64,000 nt of DNA from Bacillus changyiensis. GTDB lineage: Bacteria > Bacillota > Bacilli > Bacillales > Bacillaceae. The translations under genes were made by a program, and so were the position numbers. How positions within the stretch are numbered: position 1 is the first letter of the stretch; each line of letters starts with the position of its first letter. The DNA is taken from positions 620,001 through 684,000 of the forward strand of contig NZ_JAQFWW010000001.1 in the NCBI RefSeq assembly GCF_027706145.1, read 5' to 3'. Below the pieces are notes generated by a model. That model made no database searches, was not told the origin of the DNA, and saw only the letters and a program-made list of their open reading frames with translations. This document shows, piece after piece, positions 27,366 to 35,644 of this stretch.

Positions 27366-28505
27366 TTATTTATTTCTTGGCGGTCTTTTCCCCCAATATT
27401 GATAATAGTCTGTTTTAATAAAACCGTTAAAGAGCTTTCGTTTTTTCGTCGCTTTTTTTCCGTAACACTCTTCAAACTGTTCGTTTGAGGTGAGGATATA
27501 GATTGACCATGTATCAAGTCCAGCGAAAGTTTTTCCCATATCCCGATACATATTTTCAACAGCATGCTTTTCACCAAGACGTTCACCATACGGCGGATTT
27601 CCGACGATCACTCCATACTCCGCTTTTGTCGTGAAGTCTTTTACTTGCATCTGCTTATATTGAATAATATCAGCCAAACCGGCTTCTTCGGTATTCGTCT
27701 TCGCGATTTCAATCATGCGATGATCCAAATCATATCCGTAAATTGACAATGGTTGATCATAATTGGCTTTTTCTTCAACCTCTAGCCGCGCTTTATCCCA
27801 GGCCTCTTTCCCGATCCATTCCCATTCTTCTGAAACAAATCCTCTGTTAAAACCTGGTGCAATATTTTGTCCAATTAAGGCCGCTTCAATTGGAATCGTT
27901 CCAGAGCCGCAAAACGGATCAACAAACGGTCTGTCCGGTGTCCAGTTTGTTAACAGAATAAGGGCAGCAGCAAGCGTTTCTTTTAAAGGTGCTTCTCCCT
28001 GACCGACACGATATCCTCTTTTATGGAGTCCTATTCCAGAGGAATCAAGTGTGATCATCGCCCTATCCTTTAAAAGAGAGATCTCGACTTTATACTCAGG
28101 ACCTGTTTCTTCAAGCCATTCGCTCCCCTTTTGATATTGTGCTTTCAGCTTTTCAGCTATCGCTTTTTTAACAATACGTTGACAATCAGGCACACTGGCA
28201 AGTACAGATTTGACCGATTTTCCGATAACAGGAAAATTCGCATTCTCAGGTATAAAGGACTGCCAATCAATTGCTTTTGTTTGTTCAAATAATTCATCAA
28301 ATGTTTTCGCAGTAAATTCCGCAACTTGAATTTTGATTCTGTCGGCCGTTCTCAACCACAGGTTTGCTCTGCAAATTGCCAGTGCATCACCTTCAAAAAT
28401 GATCTTTCCATTATCAACAATACAATCGTATCCTAATTCGCGCACCTCTTTTGCAACAATCGCTTCAATTCCCATCGGTGCAGTTGCAATTATTTTATAT
28501 TTCAT
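27366..28505 (-). CDS. ypsC: THUMP-domain RNA guanine-N2 methyltransferase YpsC
   Basis: 379 residues. The N-terminal THUMP domain (about 1-155) binds RNA, and the C-terminal Rossmann methyltransferase uses SAM (DPFCGSGTIPIEAALIGQNIAPG). The catalytic motif IV is NPPY in VIVGNPPYGERLGE. It belongs to the RlmL/RlmK N2-methylguanosine group acting on 23S rRNA or tRNA. It lies downstream of rnpB with about 850 bp of decayed DNA between. ATG 28505 has AAGGTGTTATAG upstream. Confidence 0.9.
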   Translation of the reverse strand: MKYKIIATAPMGIEAIVAKEVRELGYDCIVDNGKIIFEGDALAICRANLWLRTADRIKIQVAEFTAKTFDELFEQTKAIDWQSFIPENANFPVIGKSVKSVLASVPDCQRIVKKAIAEKLKAQYQKGSEWLEETGPEYKVEISLLKDRAMITLDSSGIGLHKRGYRVGQGEAPLKETLAAALILLTNWTPDRPFVDPFCGSGTIPIEAALIGQNIAPGFNRGFVSEEWEWIGKEAWDKARLEVEEKANYDQPLSIYGYDLDHRMIEIAKTNTEEAGLADIIQYKQMQVKDFTTKAEYGVIVGNPPYGERLGEKHAVENMYRDMGKTFAGLDTWSIYILTSNEQFEECYGKKATKKRKLFNGFIKTDYYQYWGKRPPRNK

Positions 28506-29340
28506 CTATAACACCTTCTTTTATATGTATGTCTTTCATATGAAGAGGCGTCCCAAAACCTAGGGAACCTCTTCTTTTTTGAATCGTTTTGCCTGAGCAT
28601 TTCGCAACTGTTATCTTTATATACAAATATATGTTCTCAAATATATCATATTTTGTTTCATTTGTAATGATATCAAACACTTTTTGTTCCAATCCTGAAC
28701 AGAAACTCTGCTACTTGGTTATCAGTCGATCTAAACCCCAAAAATACAAAGAATCTATAACCAAAAACATCCATATATGCATTAATGTTATGGAAAAAAC
28801 CAGCAGATGACCTGATTTGAGCTGACTTAATAGAAAAGGCCCGTGGCAGCAGCTCCTAAACAAGCACCTACACGTAGCATACCCTCAATCATTCCGATCA
28901 ACATTGAATACCTGAAAGCCAAGTAGTAAATAAAATATTCAAGATGAACACACAACATATAGTAAGTGTAAGACTGTAAAAGTTTTTTCCAATCCAAAAT
29001 TGATCTACTATTTCTAAAAAATGTTCAGATGCTGGCCTTTTCCTCTACGACAAGGATATTTGAGCTTAGTTCAACTGCATTACTCCCATAGAAAAGCCAT
29101 TTATTACTGACCTCAACTTAAGGGGCTTCTGAATGGTTCGCTTTATGTACTACTTCCCTGTGAACGCTATGAATGAGCGCGGTGCACCAATCTGGCATCC
29201 TCATCCATTGGCAATGTTCATAATAGCCGAAAAAGGGACATATGCCACTTTATCAAGTATGACAATTAAAACTACTCTGTATGCTCATATTTTGGTTGAC
29301 GAACTTGAGGGAGTTATTTTGTACAGCCGTTTTCTTCCCA
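28506..29340. other. Gene-poor stretch with a transporter remnant
   Basis: Between ypsC and the rnpB terminator I see no intact gene. On the minus strand at about 28838-28925 the sequence YSMLIGMIEGMLRVGACLGA followed by AATGLFY and a stop reads like the tail of a membrane transporter. A 95-codon plus-strand frame at 29133-29420 lacks a ribosome-binding site and runs into rnpB, so I do not call it. Confidence 0.5.
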
Positions 29341-29341
29341 C

Positions 29342-29382
29342 AAAAAAAGCCGATAAACCGTCTTTGACAGTTCATCAGCTTT
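29342..29382 (-). terminator. Terminator of rnpB
   Basis: AAAGCTGATGAAC-GTC and GAC-GTTTATCGGCTTT pair with a few mismatches around an AAA loop, followed on the minus strand by a T-run of seven. Confidence 0.75.
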
Positions 29383-29416
29383 TATGTTTTACCATTGTAA
29401 TCTTAATGACTGATCT

Positions 29417-29813
29417 ATAACGTTCTGTAAGCCATGTTTTGTTCCTTCGTACTGCAAATGGCAATCAGCCTCGTACTCAGGTGGTAATCATCTATCTACA
29501 GAGTCATCTCTGTCCTTCCTTCCGTTCATTTCCGTCCAGAAGGTTCCCCTACCAAAATTTGGGTTTCTCGCTCGAGGGGTTTACCTCGTTCCACTCTCAT
29601 CATTTCTAATGAGACTTCGTCACTGTGGCACTTTCAAGGATACTAAACCATATCTCAAAGACTTAGGCTTTTCTCCTGCCGTCAGCCTAAAAAATAGACT
29701 GCCCTAGCTTATGACTTCGCTAGGCACGAACACTACAGGCATCTCAGCCTGTGCGAGCATGGACTTTCCTCTACAGATCTTTACAATCTGCAGCGATTAC
29801 CCGAACGTTAAGA
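29417..29813 (-). ncRNA. rnpB: RNase P RNA, type B
   Basis: About 397 nt on the minus strand. The catalytic RNA removes 5' leaders from pre-tRNAs. Diagnostic segments in order: CTTAACGTTCGGGTAATCGC at the 5' end, GAGGAAAGTCCATGCTCGCA, GTGCCTAGCGAAGTCATAAG, GAAAGTGCCACAGTGACGAA, GTAAACCCCTCGAGCGAGAA, ACCCAAATTTTGGTAGGGGA and CAAAACATGGCTTACAGAAC at the 3' end. It follows gpsB, as in B. subtilis. Confidence 0.97.
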
Positions 29814-29860
29814 CATATATCATTATATCCTACAACACTTTAAAAGACAATGGTTTTTCC

Positions 29861-30157
29861 TCAATCGTATAATTTACTTCCAAATACATGTTTTTCCAAA
29901 TTAGATAACCGTTTCAAAATATCAAAATTGGTTGTATTTGATTGAGCTGGCTGTCGTTTGCTGGCTTCTTCCAGCTGTTTTTTCAAGTGCAGGTTTTCCT
30001 GCTGTAGTTCTTCAATTTCTTGATGGAATGCTTCATAATCTTTAATGACCATATCCAAAAATTTGTCAACATCTTCCTGTTTATAGCCTCTAACTCCTGT
30101 TTTAAACTCTTTTTCCAAAATTTCTTTAGCAGAAAGCTTCACTTTATCAGCAAGCAT
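29861..30157 (-). CDS. gpsB: Cell-division coordinator GpsB
   Basis: 98 residues from ATG 30157 ([20 protein letters not shown]), with GAGGTGA five bases upstream. It is a DivIVA-like coiled-coil protein: the lipid/PBP-binding N-terminal domain contains [15 protein letters not shown], a coiled coil follows, and the C-terminal trimerising part is [20 protein letters not shown]. It couples PBP1 and cell-wall synthesis to the division site. It is almost identical to the B. subtilis protein. Confidence 0.96.
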   Translation of the reverse strand: MLADKVKLSAKEILEKEFKTGVRGYKQEDVDKFLDMVIKDYEAFHQEIEELQQENLHLKKQLEEASKRQPAQSNTTNFDILKRLSNLEKHVFGSKLYD

Positions 30158-30237
30158 CTTTTTCACCTCATATCGTGAATCATCATATTATATTTTTTCA
30201 GAAATCGTTTCTGATGTCAAATTTTCTCTTCGTCATT

Positions 30238-30795
30238 TTATTCTGATTCGCCAGAAAAACCGACATCTTCAACCGTCATTCGCAGATCATCCATTGTGAT
30301 GGTGAAAATAGGATAGTCGCGTTTTTCCTGAGCTTTTTTTGCTTCATTCATCATATATATAGGCGACCCTTCAATTTCTTCATCATAAAGAATTAACAGA
30401 GCATTAGATTTTTCGATGAAAAATCGATTTTTTTGCTTAAATTGTAACGGGCTTTCATATGGCCTATTTGTCAGGCTTTCCGTATAATCACTTTGTGCCA
30501 ATACGGCATGGTACCGCTCTTTATTTACTTCATTCCAATTCTTCTCTTGGCAAGTAAAAGGGGTAATCACTGCCACTTTTAGCTCCGGATGTTCTTCTTG
30601 AAGAGAAAAAACGGTTTCCGCAGCCCATATTTCTGTTCCTAGCTGGCCTGAGATGAGAATCCATTCCAGTCCTTCATCGAGCAAAGTGAGAATTCGGTTT
30701 TCAAGTGCCTTTTTTATGTAAAACAAAGCTTGATCATCTTGTTTAAAAATACCGATTTCATATGGTTTGTAGCCAGTGACCGCCAATACTTTCAT
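30238..30795 (-). CDS. ypsA: SLOG-family protein YpsA (DUF1273)
   Basis: 185 residues from ATG 30795 (MKVLAVTGYKPYEIGIFKQD), with AGGTGAT upstream. The Rossmann-like SLOG fold shows VTGYKPYEIGIF, WILISGQLGTEIWA and ALLILYDEEIEGSP. In B. subtilis and S. aureus YpsA affects cell division, and a nucleotide-sugar or ADP-ribose-type ligand has been suggested for SLOG proteins. It sits between cotD and gpsB as in B. subtilis. Confidence 0.9.
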   Translation of the reverse strand: MKVLAVTGYKPYEIGIFKQDDQALFYIKKALENRILTLLDEGLEWILISGQLGTEIWAAETVFSLQEEHPELKVAVITPFTCQEKNWNEVNKERYHAVLAQSDYTESLTNRPYESPLQFKQKNRFFIEKSNALLILYDEEIEGSPIYMMNEAKKAQEKRDYPIFTITMDDLRMTVEDVGFSGESE

Positions 30796-30812
30796 TTGCA
30801 TCACCTAATTTT

Positions 30813-30842
30813 AAAAATGGGGCCTGAATTCGCCCCATTTTT
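30813..30842. terminator. Terminator of cotD
   Basis: AAAAATGGGGC (30813-30823) pairs perfectly with GCCCCATTTTT (30832-30842) around an 8-nt loop. Confidence 0.88.
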
Positions 30843-30892
30843 ACAGATTTGTTTAAATTGAATATGCCTTGATTCATCCTGTTGAAGTCCTG

Positions 30893-31120
30893 TTAGTAAC
30901 CGATGCCAGGTCCCGGTCCAGGACTAACAAAATGCTGATGTGTCGTTTGCCCAACCGTTGATTGGGTTTGCGGAAAGTAGTGAACGTGCTGAAAATGCTG
31001 ATGATTCATATTGGTTGTATGCTGTGGATGGATATGTGGTACGACAGTTTCTCCATAGCAATGATTGTAACAGCATTGAGTAGGATGACAAATCGGTGGC
31101 ATCACATTTTTACAGTGCAT
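30893..31120 (-). CDS. cotD: Inner spore-coat protein CotD
   Basis: 75 residues from ATG 31120 (MHCKNVMPPICHPTQCCYNH), the same length as B. subtilis CotD. The His-rich block VPHIHPQHTTN.NHQHFQHVHYFPQT is diagnostic. It is assembled into the inner coat in the mother cell. AAAGGGGAT precedes the start; the 11 upstream codons in the frame lack a site. A sigma-K promoter lies at 31157-31184. Confidence 0.92.
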   Translation of the reverse strand: MHCKNVMPPICHPTQCCYNHCYGETVVPHIHPQHTTNMNHQHFQHVHYFPQTQSTVGQTTHQHFVSPGPGPGIGY

Positions 31121-31156
31121 GTTAAATCCCCTTTCTGTAGCTTCTATATACACTAT

Positions 31157-31184
31157 TAAACTATGAAGCAGGGGGTGAACATGT
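31157..31184 (-). promoter_or_regulatory. Predicted sigma-K promoter of cotD
   Basis: On the minus strand AC (31184-31183), 17 bp, and CATAGTTTA (31165-31157) match the sigma-K pattern AC-N16/17-CATAnnnTA. Location 37 bp before cotD fits its known late mother-cell expression. Confidence 0.6.
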
Positions 31185-31203
31185 ACTAATATAAAAACCT
31201 ATT

Positions 31204-31299
31204 TTAAAAGTAAGCAATAAAGCTTTCCTTGAAATTAGTCAAAATAAAGATCACAAACAGTATCAAAACAAAGAACAAATAAAACAATCCCTTATACAT
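31204..31299 (-). CDS. 31-residue single-pass membrane peptide
   Basis: ATG 31299 follows AAGGGAGCG and encodes MYKGLFYLFFVLILFVIFIL followed by TNFKESFIAYF. Nearly the whole peptide is one transmembrane helix with a short charged tail. Bacillus sporulation produces many such peptides, and cotD is next door, but no family can be named. Confidence 0.5.
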   Translation of the reverse strand: MYKGLFYLFFVLILFVIFILTNFKESFIAYF

Positions 31300-31319
31300 A
31301 TCGACGCTCCCTTCATTAT

Positions 31320-32740
31320 GTCTAACGTTATTTTACAAGAATTTCTCTTGTTCTACAATTGATAACATGTGTTAAATATTTGAATGATGAAGAACGTCGT
31401 AATTTGCGCTTACCCAGGAAATATTGCTTCCCTCTTCTCCACCGTTTTTCCCGAACCAAGCCACTTGCAAACACAACGGTTATAAGCTGACTTGCTTCAG
31501 ACCGAAATTGTAATTTGGTGGATCAGCTGTTTCACACTGATGCATGTTTCTTCTTTTGCCATCACTCAATCTAAACGTTTCGTTTTTTCAGCATCGGCAA
31601 AGTTATGATACCAAGCCCGCAATAACTCGCTCTTACCATCTCCGTCAATCTGCCATATGAAGTCTTATTGTTGGCTCATCAAGCAAGGAAATGTTTCCCG
31701 ATCGATATAACTGATTGGCTCATTTCACCTTTGACATTCACCGTGTGAGCTACTTCTTCGCTCCGAAAAAACGAAGTGCCTTTATGACTGACATGTCTAA
31801 AACATCTGATATAGATTTATCACTTAATTTATACTGATGAAAATCGTTTACCATGACACGTTTCACAAGTGGTTCTGACACTCTCAAGACATGCAAAATC
31901 AGTATTTAAATCCACTTACAAGCCCCTTTTTGAATGAAAGCTAATCACTCAGTTAGCAAGGTTTAAAAATGTAAGTAAAAGTTGTTTAGCGTTACACCGT
32001 CTTTAAGATTGGCTCCTAAATAAAAAAAACAGTCATTATAACTGCTCTCATCAAAAGTGTGCCGAAAAATAAACAGTGGTTTGTTTTATCACCTTGTTAA
32101 ACCATTCTGTTAACATAATAAAATTATCGTCGATTGGAACATGATCAAAAAACAATTTTAACTTATTAAACTCTTCTTGGTCTCCTCATATTTTGATGAA
32201 ACACCACATTGGTCTCCTCATATTTTGATGAAACACCACAAATGAAGGGATTGATTTGAATAGTGCGAATGGTTGTTTTTTTCTTTTATTTTAACAATTT
32301 GGTCAGATGGTATCTGAAATGATATAGGTACTTTTTTAAACACTTCTCAATAAAATAGCAGTTAATTATAATTGTAAGCAAGAACGCCTTTAATTGAAGT
32401 GGCAATTCCGATCACTCCAGAAAATCCCACTGCACACTCATCATAAGTCAAATATTGTTTCTTGGAGCTGTTCACTTCCAGCCATTTTTGATTTAAATTC
32501 TTCAATGGCTTTTTATTCTAAATTTATCATACTGTCCTCTCTCTATTGTGAATTTTTTGAAAGAAACCAAGAAAGCATGAATGTTTTTCCTGTTATGTCA
32601 TACATTTCATTAAAAATGGTGACACTCGACCCTATTCTTTTCAATTGGTTTTTTTGTTAAAATATATAAATATTAAAACATAGCATTCACAGATCGGGGT
32701 TCTGACATTTTCTCGACATTGAATAGTTTTTGGGGAGGAG
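31320..32740. other. Gene graveyard, about 1.4 kb
   Basis: No intact gene is visible. Minus-strand scraps such as WQIDGDGKSELLRAWYHNFA at about 31585-31660 look like fragments of former protein genes riddled with stops. A 32-bp tandem duplication lies at 32177-32240. The plus-strand frame at 32394-32660 has no ribosome-binding site and I do not call it. Confidence 0.5.
32177..32240 (+). repeat. 32-bp tandem duplication
   Basis: The unit TTGGTCTCCTCATATTTTGA...CACCACA occurs twice in direct succession (32177-32208 and 32209-32240) without change. Only two copies are present, so it is not a CRISPR array. Confidence 0.9.
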
Positions 32741-32752
32741 TACAATCGATTC

Positions 32753-33205
32753 ATGCGCAAAAATGATGTGCCTTTTAAACATTTAAACTTAAAATCTAAA
32801 TTAACTATAATCATTTCTCTCGGCATGATTTTTTTTATCGGTCTCTCTATCTTTTTGTTTGCGGTTTTCTTTGGTGCCATTGGGTTTTTTAGGATTTTTG
32901 AGGTGTCTTATGCATCATATACATCCATTTCGCTTTTTATTTTTGTTTGTTTTTTAGTTGGGGGAGTTTTTGAGGTGATTGGCAAGATTTTAATTACGAT
33001 CGCCTCCATATCAATAGAACATGTTACTTTATATTTTTGTTTAAAGTTTGTGATCGATCTTATCATGAATTTGCTCACATTTCATATTGCGGATCAATTC
33101 GTTGATGATGTTTTTGTCCCTTCAAATACCCTTCTGATTGCTGCAATCTTCTTCTCGATTATAGAAGCTGTATTTGATATGAAACATGCTAATCAGACAG
33201 ATTAA
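32753..33205 (+). CDS. Four-helix membrane protein, YrvL-like
   Basis: 150 residues with a short basic N-terminus and four hydrophobic segments (about 20-50, 60-85, 90-115, 120-142), including FFGAIGFFRIFEVSYASYTSI. This arrangement resembles the YrvL family of membrane regulatory proteins in Bacillus, where YrvL influences the SigO/RsoA pathway. The match is from general pattern memory and moderate only. GGGGAGGAG precedes ATG 32753 by 12 bases. A terminator follows. Confidence 0.6.
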   Translation: MRKNDVPFKHLNLKSKLTIIISLGMIFFIGLSIFLFAVFFGAIGFFRIFEVSYASYTSISLFIFVCFLVGGVFEVIGKILITIASISIEHVTLYFCLKFVIDLIMNLLTFHIADQFVDDVFVPSNTLLIAAIFFSIIEAVFDMKHANQTD

Positions 33206-33220
33206 GCGCATAAAAAGAAA

Positions 33221-33266
33221 ATAGACCTCTCCCCTATAATGTCAGGGATCGGTCTATCGATTTTTT
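33221..33266 (+). terminator. Terminator of the YrvL-like gene
   Basis: ATAGACC (33221-33227) pairs with GGTCTAT (33251-33257), with CCC/GGG inside, followed by CGATTTTTT. Confidence 0.8.
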
Positions 33267-33307
33267 GTTAACATCATATTTTTATGTATAATTAAATGAA
33301 CGCAAAT

Positions 33308-33512
33308 AAAAAAGCCATTTTTCAAAATGACTTAAGTGCCGCATTTGCCGTATGCAAGTAAGAAAGTTTTAAACCACACTCCTCAAAGTGGGTGTCTGCA
33401 GAAACATTCTTGCCGTCCTCTCTTGGAAGGCTTGGCATTCCAGTTTCAATATAAAACTCCCTATTACAGCATAAAGGTTAAAACTTAATTAACATTACGT
33501 ACAATGCAGCGT
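33308..33512 (-). ncRNA. Structured ncRNA, probable 6S (SsrS) RNA
   Basis: About 205 nt between a strong minus-strand promoter and an intrinsic terminator (AAGTCATTTT/AAAATGGCTT then TTTTTT, 33308-33333). AAGTTTTAACC near the 5' end pairs with GGTTTAAAACTT near the 3' side (33476-33486 with 33364-33375), closing a long rod. Inside are GAAAC/GTTTC, CCTTCC/GGACGG and ACACCC/GGAGTGT helices, with TTTCTGCAGACACCCACTTT. A closing stem, internal bubble and apical hairpins resemble Firmicute 6S RNAs, which bind sigma-A RNA polymerase. No frame with a ribosome-binding site is present. Identity needs a covariance search. Confidence 0.6.
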
Positions 33513-33518
33513 ACTTAA

Positions 33519-33547
33519 ATTATAGTATAAACCAAACAAAAAAACAA
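33519..33547 (-). promoter_or_regulatory. sigma-A promoter of the structured RNA
   Basis: TTGTTT (33547-33542), a 17-bp spacer and TATAAT (33524-33519) on the minus strand place the start near 33512. Confidence 0.7.
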
Positions 33548-33631
33548 CTTTTTTCTGTTATTTTAGAGATCAATGACAATAGTACAACCCATGATCATCT
33601 GTTTTTCATAAAATAGGTTGAGGTGAATGAA

Positions 33632-34390
33632 ATGGTGAAAATTTTTATTGATCCGGGCCATGGTGGTATTGATCCAGGTGCAATCGGTAATGGTTTACAG
33701 GAAAAAAATTTGACACTAGACATCGCCTTAACTCTTGAAAGTTTTTTATTAAATGAATATGAAAATGTGTTGGTTCAGTTAAGCAGAAGAAATGACGAGA
33801 CTGTCAGCCTTATGCAAAGAACAGATACAGCAAACAACTGGGAGGCTGACTTTTTTCTCTCTATTCATGTGAACGCTGGAGGGGGAAGTGGATTTGAAAG
33901 TTATATTTTTCCTGATGTCGGTATACCGACTACCACTTATCAGGATTTCCTTCATGAAGAAATTTTAAAAGTTGTCAATTTTCCAGATCGCAGTCAAAAA
34001 ACCGCAAATTTTCATGTACTTCGAGAAACGATGATGCCGGCTTTATTAACAGAAAACGGTTTTGTTGACAATGTCGATGATGCCAATAAATTGAAATCAG
34101 AATTTTTTATCGATTCCATTGTCAAGGGCCATGCAAATGGACTAGCCAATGCTTTTAAACTAACCAAAAAGAGACCGCTCTATAAAGTACAGATCGGTGC
34201 CTTTAAAGAAAAACGAAATGCAGATTCTCTTGCCCACAAGGCAAAAGCAAAAGGATTTGAAACGGCCGTCATGAATAGAGACCGCTTATTTAAAGTACAG
34301 ATCGGTGCTTTTTCTAAAAAAGACAATGCTGAAACACTTGCTCAGAAAGCAAAGAATAGCGGTTTTGATGTTTTTATTGATCAAGAATAG
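33632..34390 (+). CDS. cwlC: N-acetylmuramoyl-L-alanine amidase CwlC
   Basis: 252 residues from ATG 33632 (MVKIFIDPGHGGIDPGAIGN), seven bases after GAGGTGA; the ATG at 33623 is too close to that site. The Amidase_3 catalytic domain (1-175) has zinc ligands in DPGHGG, the Glu region in GNGLQEKN, SIHVNAGGG and LLTENGFVDN. Two SPOR-type repeats follow (YKVQIGAFKEKRNADSLA and FKVQIGAFSKKDNAETLA), binding denuded glycan. CwlC lyses the mother-cell wall late in sporulation. It is in the same place beside ymaB in B. subtilis. Confidence 0.95.
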   Translation: MVKIFIDPGHGGIDPGAIGNGLQEKNLTLDIALTLESFLLNEYENVLVQLSRRNDETVSLMQRTDTANNWEADFFLSIHVNAGGGSGFESYIFPDVGIPTTTYQDFLHEEILKVVNFPDRSQKTANFHVLRETMMPALLTENGFVDNVDDANKLKSEFFIDSIVKGHANGLANAFKLTKKRPLYKVQIGAFKEKRNADSLAHKAKAKGFETAVMNRDRLFKVQIGAFSKKDNAETLAQKAKNSGFDVFIDQE

Positions 34391-34478
34391 AGTAAAAAGA
34401 CTTGCCCGAAAAAAGTAGAATTGTTAAAAGTTATCGATCAAAATTGCTGACTATATGAGCGTTTGTTAAACATGAAAA

Positions 34479-34517
34479 GGGCGTCCAATAGTCAAAACTC
34501 GACTCATTGGACAGCCC
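34479..34517. repeat. Solo IS-end remnant / hairpin
   Basis: GGGCGTCCAATAGTC and GACTCATTGGACAGCCC are inverted repeats around AAAACTC. The right arm matches the right end of the IS1182 remnant (5885-5901) at 16 of 17 bases. It is probably the scar left by an internally deleted copy, now sitting where it could terminate cwlC or the convergent PH-domain gene. Confidence 0.7.
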
Positions 34518-34531
34518 CTTTCTTAACACTA

Positions 34532-34852
34532 TTATGATATCTTAGCATCTTTAAATTTGTTCATCAGAAGATGTGAACCATTTAAAAAAATGAGATAATT
34601 GTTTGTTTTGGTTTTTATCACTACTCTATCCGGCTGACCATACGGTATACCGATCCTATGGTCAACACGCTCTGCTGTTCCGTACTGATCCGATTCTTTA
34701 ATCGCAACAATGTCGACAAGAGGTATTTCTGTTTTAGATAGACCAAATTTTAAGACTAGACAATTCTCTTTAATAAAATATCTAGTGTTTAGAAATATTG
34801 TAAAGAAGAAAACTCCGAAAACAACCAAAAGAACTGTTAGAATAAAAAACAT
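34532..34852 (-). CDS. Membrane-anchored PH-like domain protein
   Basis: 106 residues from ATG 34852, with AGAGAGGGAT upstream. One N-terminal transmembrane helix (MFFILTVLLVVFGVFFFTIF) is followed by a small beta-rich domain (YFIKENCLVLKFGLSKTEIPLVDIVAIKES and RVVIKTKTNNYLIFL), as in the bacterial PH (bPH_4/DUF1200) group. Function unknown. It ends 15 bp from the IS-end hairpin and is convergent with cwlC. Confidence 0.65.
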   Translation of the reverse strand: MFFILTVLLVVFGVFFFTIFLNTRYFIKENCLVLKFGLSKTEIPLVDIVAIKESDQYGTAERVDHRIGIPYGQPDRVVIKTKTNNYLIFLNGSHLLMNKFKDAKIS

Positions 34853-34940
34853 TTTTATCCCTCTCTTCCTTTTTAAATAAAATTTTAACAAAAAAATCTA
34901 AGAAAATCTGCTACAAAAGCAAATTTTCTTAGATTTCAAT

Positions 34941-35564
34941 TCAAACTAGTATATCAACGACAAACTGTGACCATGACTCAAGTCTGTCATATACACTTTT
35001 CTCTTTCAAATCAGAAGCCCTCATCCAACGGCCGGCAATCTGGTCCTTTTCTTTTACTTCAACATGTGCACCCGGTTTTAATTCAAGTGCAGAGAGGATA
35101 CCGATATGCACTTTACCAACATTGTTTTCATCATCATTAATCAGTCCAAGCGTGCTCATTTTAACTTTGGATTCTTCCTCAATCATTAATTCCTCGTCAA
35201 GTTCCCTGTCTGTATTTAATTTTAAAATGTCAGAGAACGCTAAGTCAGCCACAAAGTTCATATGGCCGCCAAAGCCAAGGGAAAGTTTGTTGTGAAGCCG
35301 GGCTTCACCACCTCCCTCAAGCCGTTCATAAACGAATATCTCATCTTCCCTTTTAATCACGACATATGGAATTGGCTGTTTATAAGAAGGGTTTTCCTCA
35401 GCATCCCCTCTTCTCATTTCCTTAAAATTATCTTCAATATGTTTCATAATCTTTCCGATTGTCTCTTGATCGCTATTCACACCTTGAAATGTCAAGGCTT
35501 CATTTGCAAATACATGCGCTCGTGGTGCCACGAGAATCATTTCATCCATTTTTCCCATTGTCAT
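34941..35564 (-). CDS. ymaB: YmaB protein (Nudix-like fold)
   Basis: 207 residues from ATG 35564, with GAGGAGG upstream; ATG 35558 (MGKMDEMILVAPRAHVF) is the alternative. It carries YVVIKREDEIFVYERL, LSLGFGGHMN and ELDEELMIEEES, the skeleton of a Nudix-type region in which the Glu set is only partly canonical. B. subtilis ymaB lies directly after nrdF and is essential or nearly so; its substrate is not known. A terminator hairpin (35582-35608) separates it from nrdF, so its expression relative to nrdIEF may be attenuated. Confidence 0.85.
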   Translation of the reverse strand: MTMGKMDEMILVAPRAHVFANEALTFQGVNSDQETIGKIMKHIEDNFKEMRRGDAEENPSYKQPIPYVVIKREDEIFVYERLEGGGEARLHNKLSLGFGGHMNFVADLAFSDILKLNTDRELDEELMIEEESKVKMSTLGLINDDENNVGKVHIGILSALELKPGAHVEVKEKDQIAGRWMRASDLKEKSVYDRLESWSQFVVDILV

Positions 35565-35581
35565 CGTTTCCTCCTCAGAAT

Positions 35582-35608
35582 AAAAGAGCAGAGGGGTTCT
35601 GCTCTTTT
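35582..35608 (-). terminator. Terminator after nrdF
   Basis: AAAAGAGCAGA (35582-35592) and TCTGCTCTTTT (35598-35608) pair perfectly with a 5-nt loop. Confidence 0.85.
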
Positions 35609-35644
35609 GCCCGGCGATATAAAACCCGCCATGAACATCAAATT

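Noticed and set aside
29133..29420. 95-codon plus-strand frame ending in the rnpB gene
   Set aside because: No ribosome-binding site, no recognisable domain, and it crosses the rnpB terminator and 3' end on the opposite strand.
32177..32240. Possible CRISPR repeat
   Set aside because: Only two copies, directly adjacent with no spacer, and no cas genes nearby.
32394..32660. 88-codon plus-strand frame
   Set aside because: No ribosome-binding site and no protein-like conserved pattern; it lies in decayed DNA.
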